Source: Acidobacteriaceae bacterium
GTDB lineage: Bacteria; Acidobacteriota; Terriglobia; Terriglobales; Acidobacteriaceae
Assembly (NCBI GenBank): GCA_025462805.1
Contig: JAOAPJ010000007.1
Coordinates: 1 to 5,922, forward strand
Direction of reading: 5' to 3'
DNA: 5,922 nt
The first letter of the stretch is position 1, and each line of letters opens with the position of its first letter. The notes under the pieces were generated by a model, which was not told the origin of the DNA, searched no databases, and saw only the letters and a list, made by a program, of their open reading frames with translations. This document shows positions 4,170 through 5,922 of the stretch, one piece after another. A program made the translations under genes and the position numbers.

Positions 4170-5922
4170 GACAGATGCGCTTGCACCTGGCGGCATGGAC
4201 GCTCGCGCTGTGCGCGGTGCAGGCATATGCCCAGCAGTCCGCCAGTGCGGACGCGTCCACCAGCGCTGCCATCACGACCAGCATGCCAACCGGGCATGAC
4301 AAGCGCGAAGCAGCCAAGGCGTTTCTGACCGGGGCGCATGCCATCGAGCGGCGGGACACGCGGACGGCGTACAGCGCGTTCGCCGAGGCCGCAAGCCTGG
4401 ACCCGACCAACAACGATTACCGCAACGCTGCTGCCGTGGCCAAGGCCCACTTCGCGAGTGACCTGATCCAGCAGGCGGAGAAGGCGCGCATCCTGGGCAA
4501 GGACGACGTCGCCCGGGCGCGCCTGGCAGAGGCATTCGAAGTCGATCCGCAGAACCCGATCGTGGCGCAGCACAGCAACGATGTTGCGGACCTGACGGGG
4601 GCCGGGCCGGGACCGAACGACATGACGACCGAGATCGCCGATGCGATCCGGCTGGAGCCGACGCCCGGTGTGCACAGCTTCCACGTGCGCGCGGACGCGC
4701 AGACACTGCTGCAACAGGTGCTCGGTAGTTACGGCATCGTGCCCAGCTTCGATGCGAGTGTGACGACCCAGCCAGTTCGCTTCGACGCCGACGACGTTGA
4801 TTTTGAGCACGCGGCGCAGTTGCTGCGGCTGGAGACAAACTCATTCTTCGTGCCGCTCGATCCGCATCGTGTGCTGATTGCAAAGGACACGCGAGAGAAC
4901 CGTGCCACCTACGAGCGGCTGCTGGTGGAGTCGGTGTATCTGCCCGGTCTGACCACCCAGGAGGTGACGGACATCGGCAATCTGGCCCGCAATGTGTTCG
5001 AGATTCAGCAGGCGACGGTGCAGCCGGGCACCGGCAGGCTGATCGTGCGCGGCACCGCGAGCAAACTTGGGCTACTGAATCACACGCTCTCCGAAATGAT
5101 GCAGGGGCACAGCCAGGTGCTTCTGGATGTGAAGATCTACGAGGTGGCTCGCGATCGCACGGTCAACGCCGGCGCTCAGCTCACGCAGCAGGTGCAGGCC
5201 TTCAATCTGAACAGCCAATTGAACAGCCTGATTACCAACAACCAGGCTGCAGTGGATGCGATCGTCTCCAGCGGCCTGGCCAGCGCAGGTAATACCGTCG
5301 CCATCGCCGCCATCCTGATTTCGCAGGGGTTAGGCTCTGGCAACCTGCTGGGCCAGCCATTTGCGATCTTCGGCGGAGGTCTCACGGCTACCGGTCTCAC
5401 GCTCGGCACGCAGACGGTGAATCTGGCGCTGAACGCGAGCGACAGCCGCGCCATCGATCAGTTGCAACTCCGGCTTCAGGACCAGGAGGCCGGCGACATT
5501 CTCTCCGGACTGCGCTATCCGATCATCACATCCACTTACTCGAACCTGACCGGCAGCTCCATCGCGGGGCTGAGCACAGCGGGGCTTTCCAGTCAGCTCG
5601 CCGCCCTGGGCCTGGGCACGGCAGCGACGGCGCAGCAGCAGACGATTCCGCAGGTGCAGTACCAGGACCTGGGCCTCTCCATGAAGGCGACACCGCACAT
5701 TCATCGCGACCAGTCGATCGGTCTGAAGCTGGAGATCAAGCTGCAGGCGCTGGGAGGCACGTCGATCAACAACATCCCGGTCATCACCAACCGTCAGCTT
5801 ACCGCCGACCTGGATCTGCGGGATGGCCAGAACGCAGTGATATCCAGCAATCTGACCAGCTCCGAGTCGCGGGCCATTACCGGGGTTCCCGGACTCAGCG
5901 ACATTCCCGGGCTGCAATCCGG
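4166..5922 (+). CDS. Secretin-family outer-membrane channel with N-terminal TPR region (3' end outside window)
   Basis: The frame is open to the last base: 585 residues are visible and the stop is missing. A signal peptide fits residues 1-22 (MRQMRL, hydrophobic core, AYA then QQ). Residues ~52-140 look like two TPR-type helical repeats, each ending in an SLDPTNN / VDPQNP turn. Residues ~169-245 resemble an STN (secretin N0) domain and ~250-312 a secretin N-domain (SVYLPGLTTQEV). The secretin core begins near 318 (QVLLDVKIYEVARD). It continues with SGLRYPIITSTYSN (~448) and VQYQDLGLSMKATPHI (~497), and the window ends in the closing VPGLSDIPGL (~574). It probably forms a multimeric outer-membrane pore for type II secretion or type IV pili (GspD/PilQ type). 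Which machine is unclear, since no partner gene is visible. Only one N1-like domain is seen, which is few for GspD. A Gly/Ala-rich hydrophobic stretch (~375-415) interrupts the core. Domain limits are estimates by eye. Confidence 0.9.
   Translation, partial: MRQMRLHLAAWTLALCAVQAYAQQSASADASTSAAITTSMPTGHDKREAAKAFLTGAHAIERRDTRTAYSAFAEAASLDPTNNDYRNAAAVAKAHFASDLIQQAEKARILGKDDVARARLAEAFEVDPQNPIVAQHSNDVADLTGAGPGPNDMTTEIADAIRLEPTPGVHSFHVRADAQTLLQQVLGSYGIVPSFDASVTTQPVRFDADDVDFEHAAQLLRLETNSFFVPLDPHRVLIAKDTRENRATYERLLVESVYLPGLTTQEVTDIGNLARNVFEIQQATVQPGTGRLIVRGTASKLGLLNHTLSEMMQGHSQVLLDVKIYEVARDRTVNAGAQLTQQVQAFNLNSQLNSLITNNQAAVDAIVSSGLASAGNTVAIAAILISQGLGSGNLLGQPFAIFGGGLTATGLTLGTQTVNLALNASDSRAIDQLQLRLQDQEAGDILSGLRYPIITSTYSNLTGSSIAGLSTAGLSSQLAALGLGTAATAQQQTIPQVQYQDLGLSMKATPHIHRDQSIGLKLEIKLQALGGTSINNIPVITNRQLTADLDLRDGQNAVISSNLTSSESRAITGVPGLSDIPGLQS

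Noticed and set aside
4202..4213. Possible lipoprotein cysteine (LALC) in the secretin signal peptide
   Set aside because: The residue before Cys16 is Leu, which does not fit a lipobox, and a normal AYA cleavage site follows.
3294..4226. 310-codon open frame on the minus strand across the HAD gene
   Set aside because: It is antisense to a HAD protein with all motifs intact. Its translation has no recognisable domain and is of the typical shadow composition.
3704..4810. 368-codon open frame on the minus strand across the HAD and secretin genes
   Set aside because: It overlaps two genes supported by motifs, with no good ribosome site or domain of its own.
5330..5917. 195-codon open frame on the minus strand within the secretin gene
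   Set aside because: The plus strand here encodes the conserved secretin core; the antisense product shows no family features.

Overview
The window is GC-rich and densely coded, with seven protein genes, no RNA genes, and no recognisable mobile element, phage or CRISPR. The gene set and details of the protein families suggest an Acidobacteriota (Terriglobia-like) chromosome. These details are the SMC C-terminus, a TPR/STN/secretin fusion carrying an RYPIIT-type segment, and a small stand-alone Fis-type HTH protein. The lineage is an inference from family resemblance and has not been tested by search.

Left end (2-405): the last 106 codons of a chromosome-partitioning SMC ATPase, then an 83-base convergent intergenic space. 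That space holds two small inverted repeats but no convincing U-tract terminator. Minus strand (406-1308): a Tat-exported ferritin-like protein of about 300 aa with a complete four-helix set of metal-ligand motifs. A 229-base divergent intergenic region (1309-1537) follows. It carries a good sigma70-type promoter (TTGACA, 17 bp, GAGAAT) pointing right.

Right part (1538-5922): five co-directional genes with gaps of 20, 52, 37 and -4 bases, probably one transcription unit. They are purC (SAICAR synthase, purine synthesis), a CvpA-family inner-membrane protein, a 96-aa Fis-type HTH protein, a HAD-superfamily phosphatase, and a secretin-family outer-membrane channel with an N-terminal TPR region. 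The secretin frame stays open to the last base, so the gene is cut by the window edge. Its GTG start overlaps the HAD stop codon (GTGA), which suggests translational coupling. The purC-cvpA neighbourhood recalls the E. coli cvpA-purF arrangement. The later genes (regulator, phosphatase, secretin) have no obvious purine role, so the unit mixes housekeeping and envelope functions.

Four of the five rightward genes appear to use non-ATG starts (TTG, GTG, TTG, GTG). I found no clear evidence of a wholly new system. The most interesting points are the secretin fusion and its coupling to the phosphatase, the orphan Fis-like regulator inside the unit, the intercistronic hairpin next to the HAD ribosome-binding site, and the exported ferritin-like protein.
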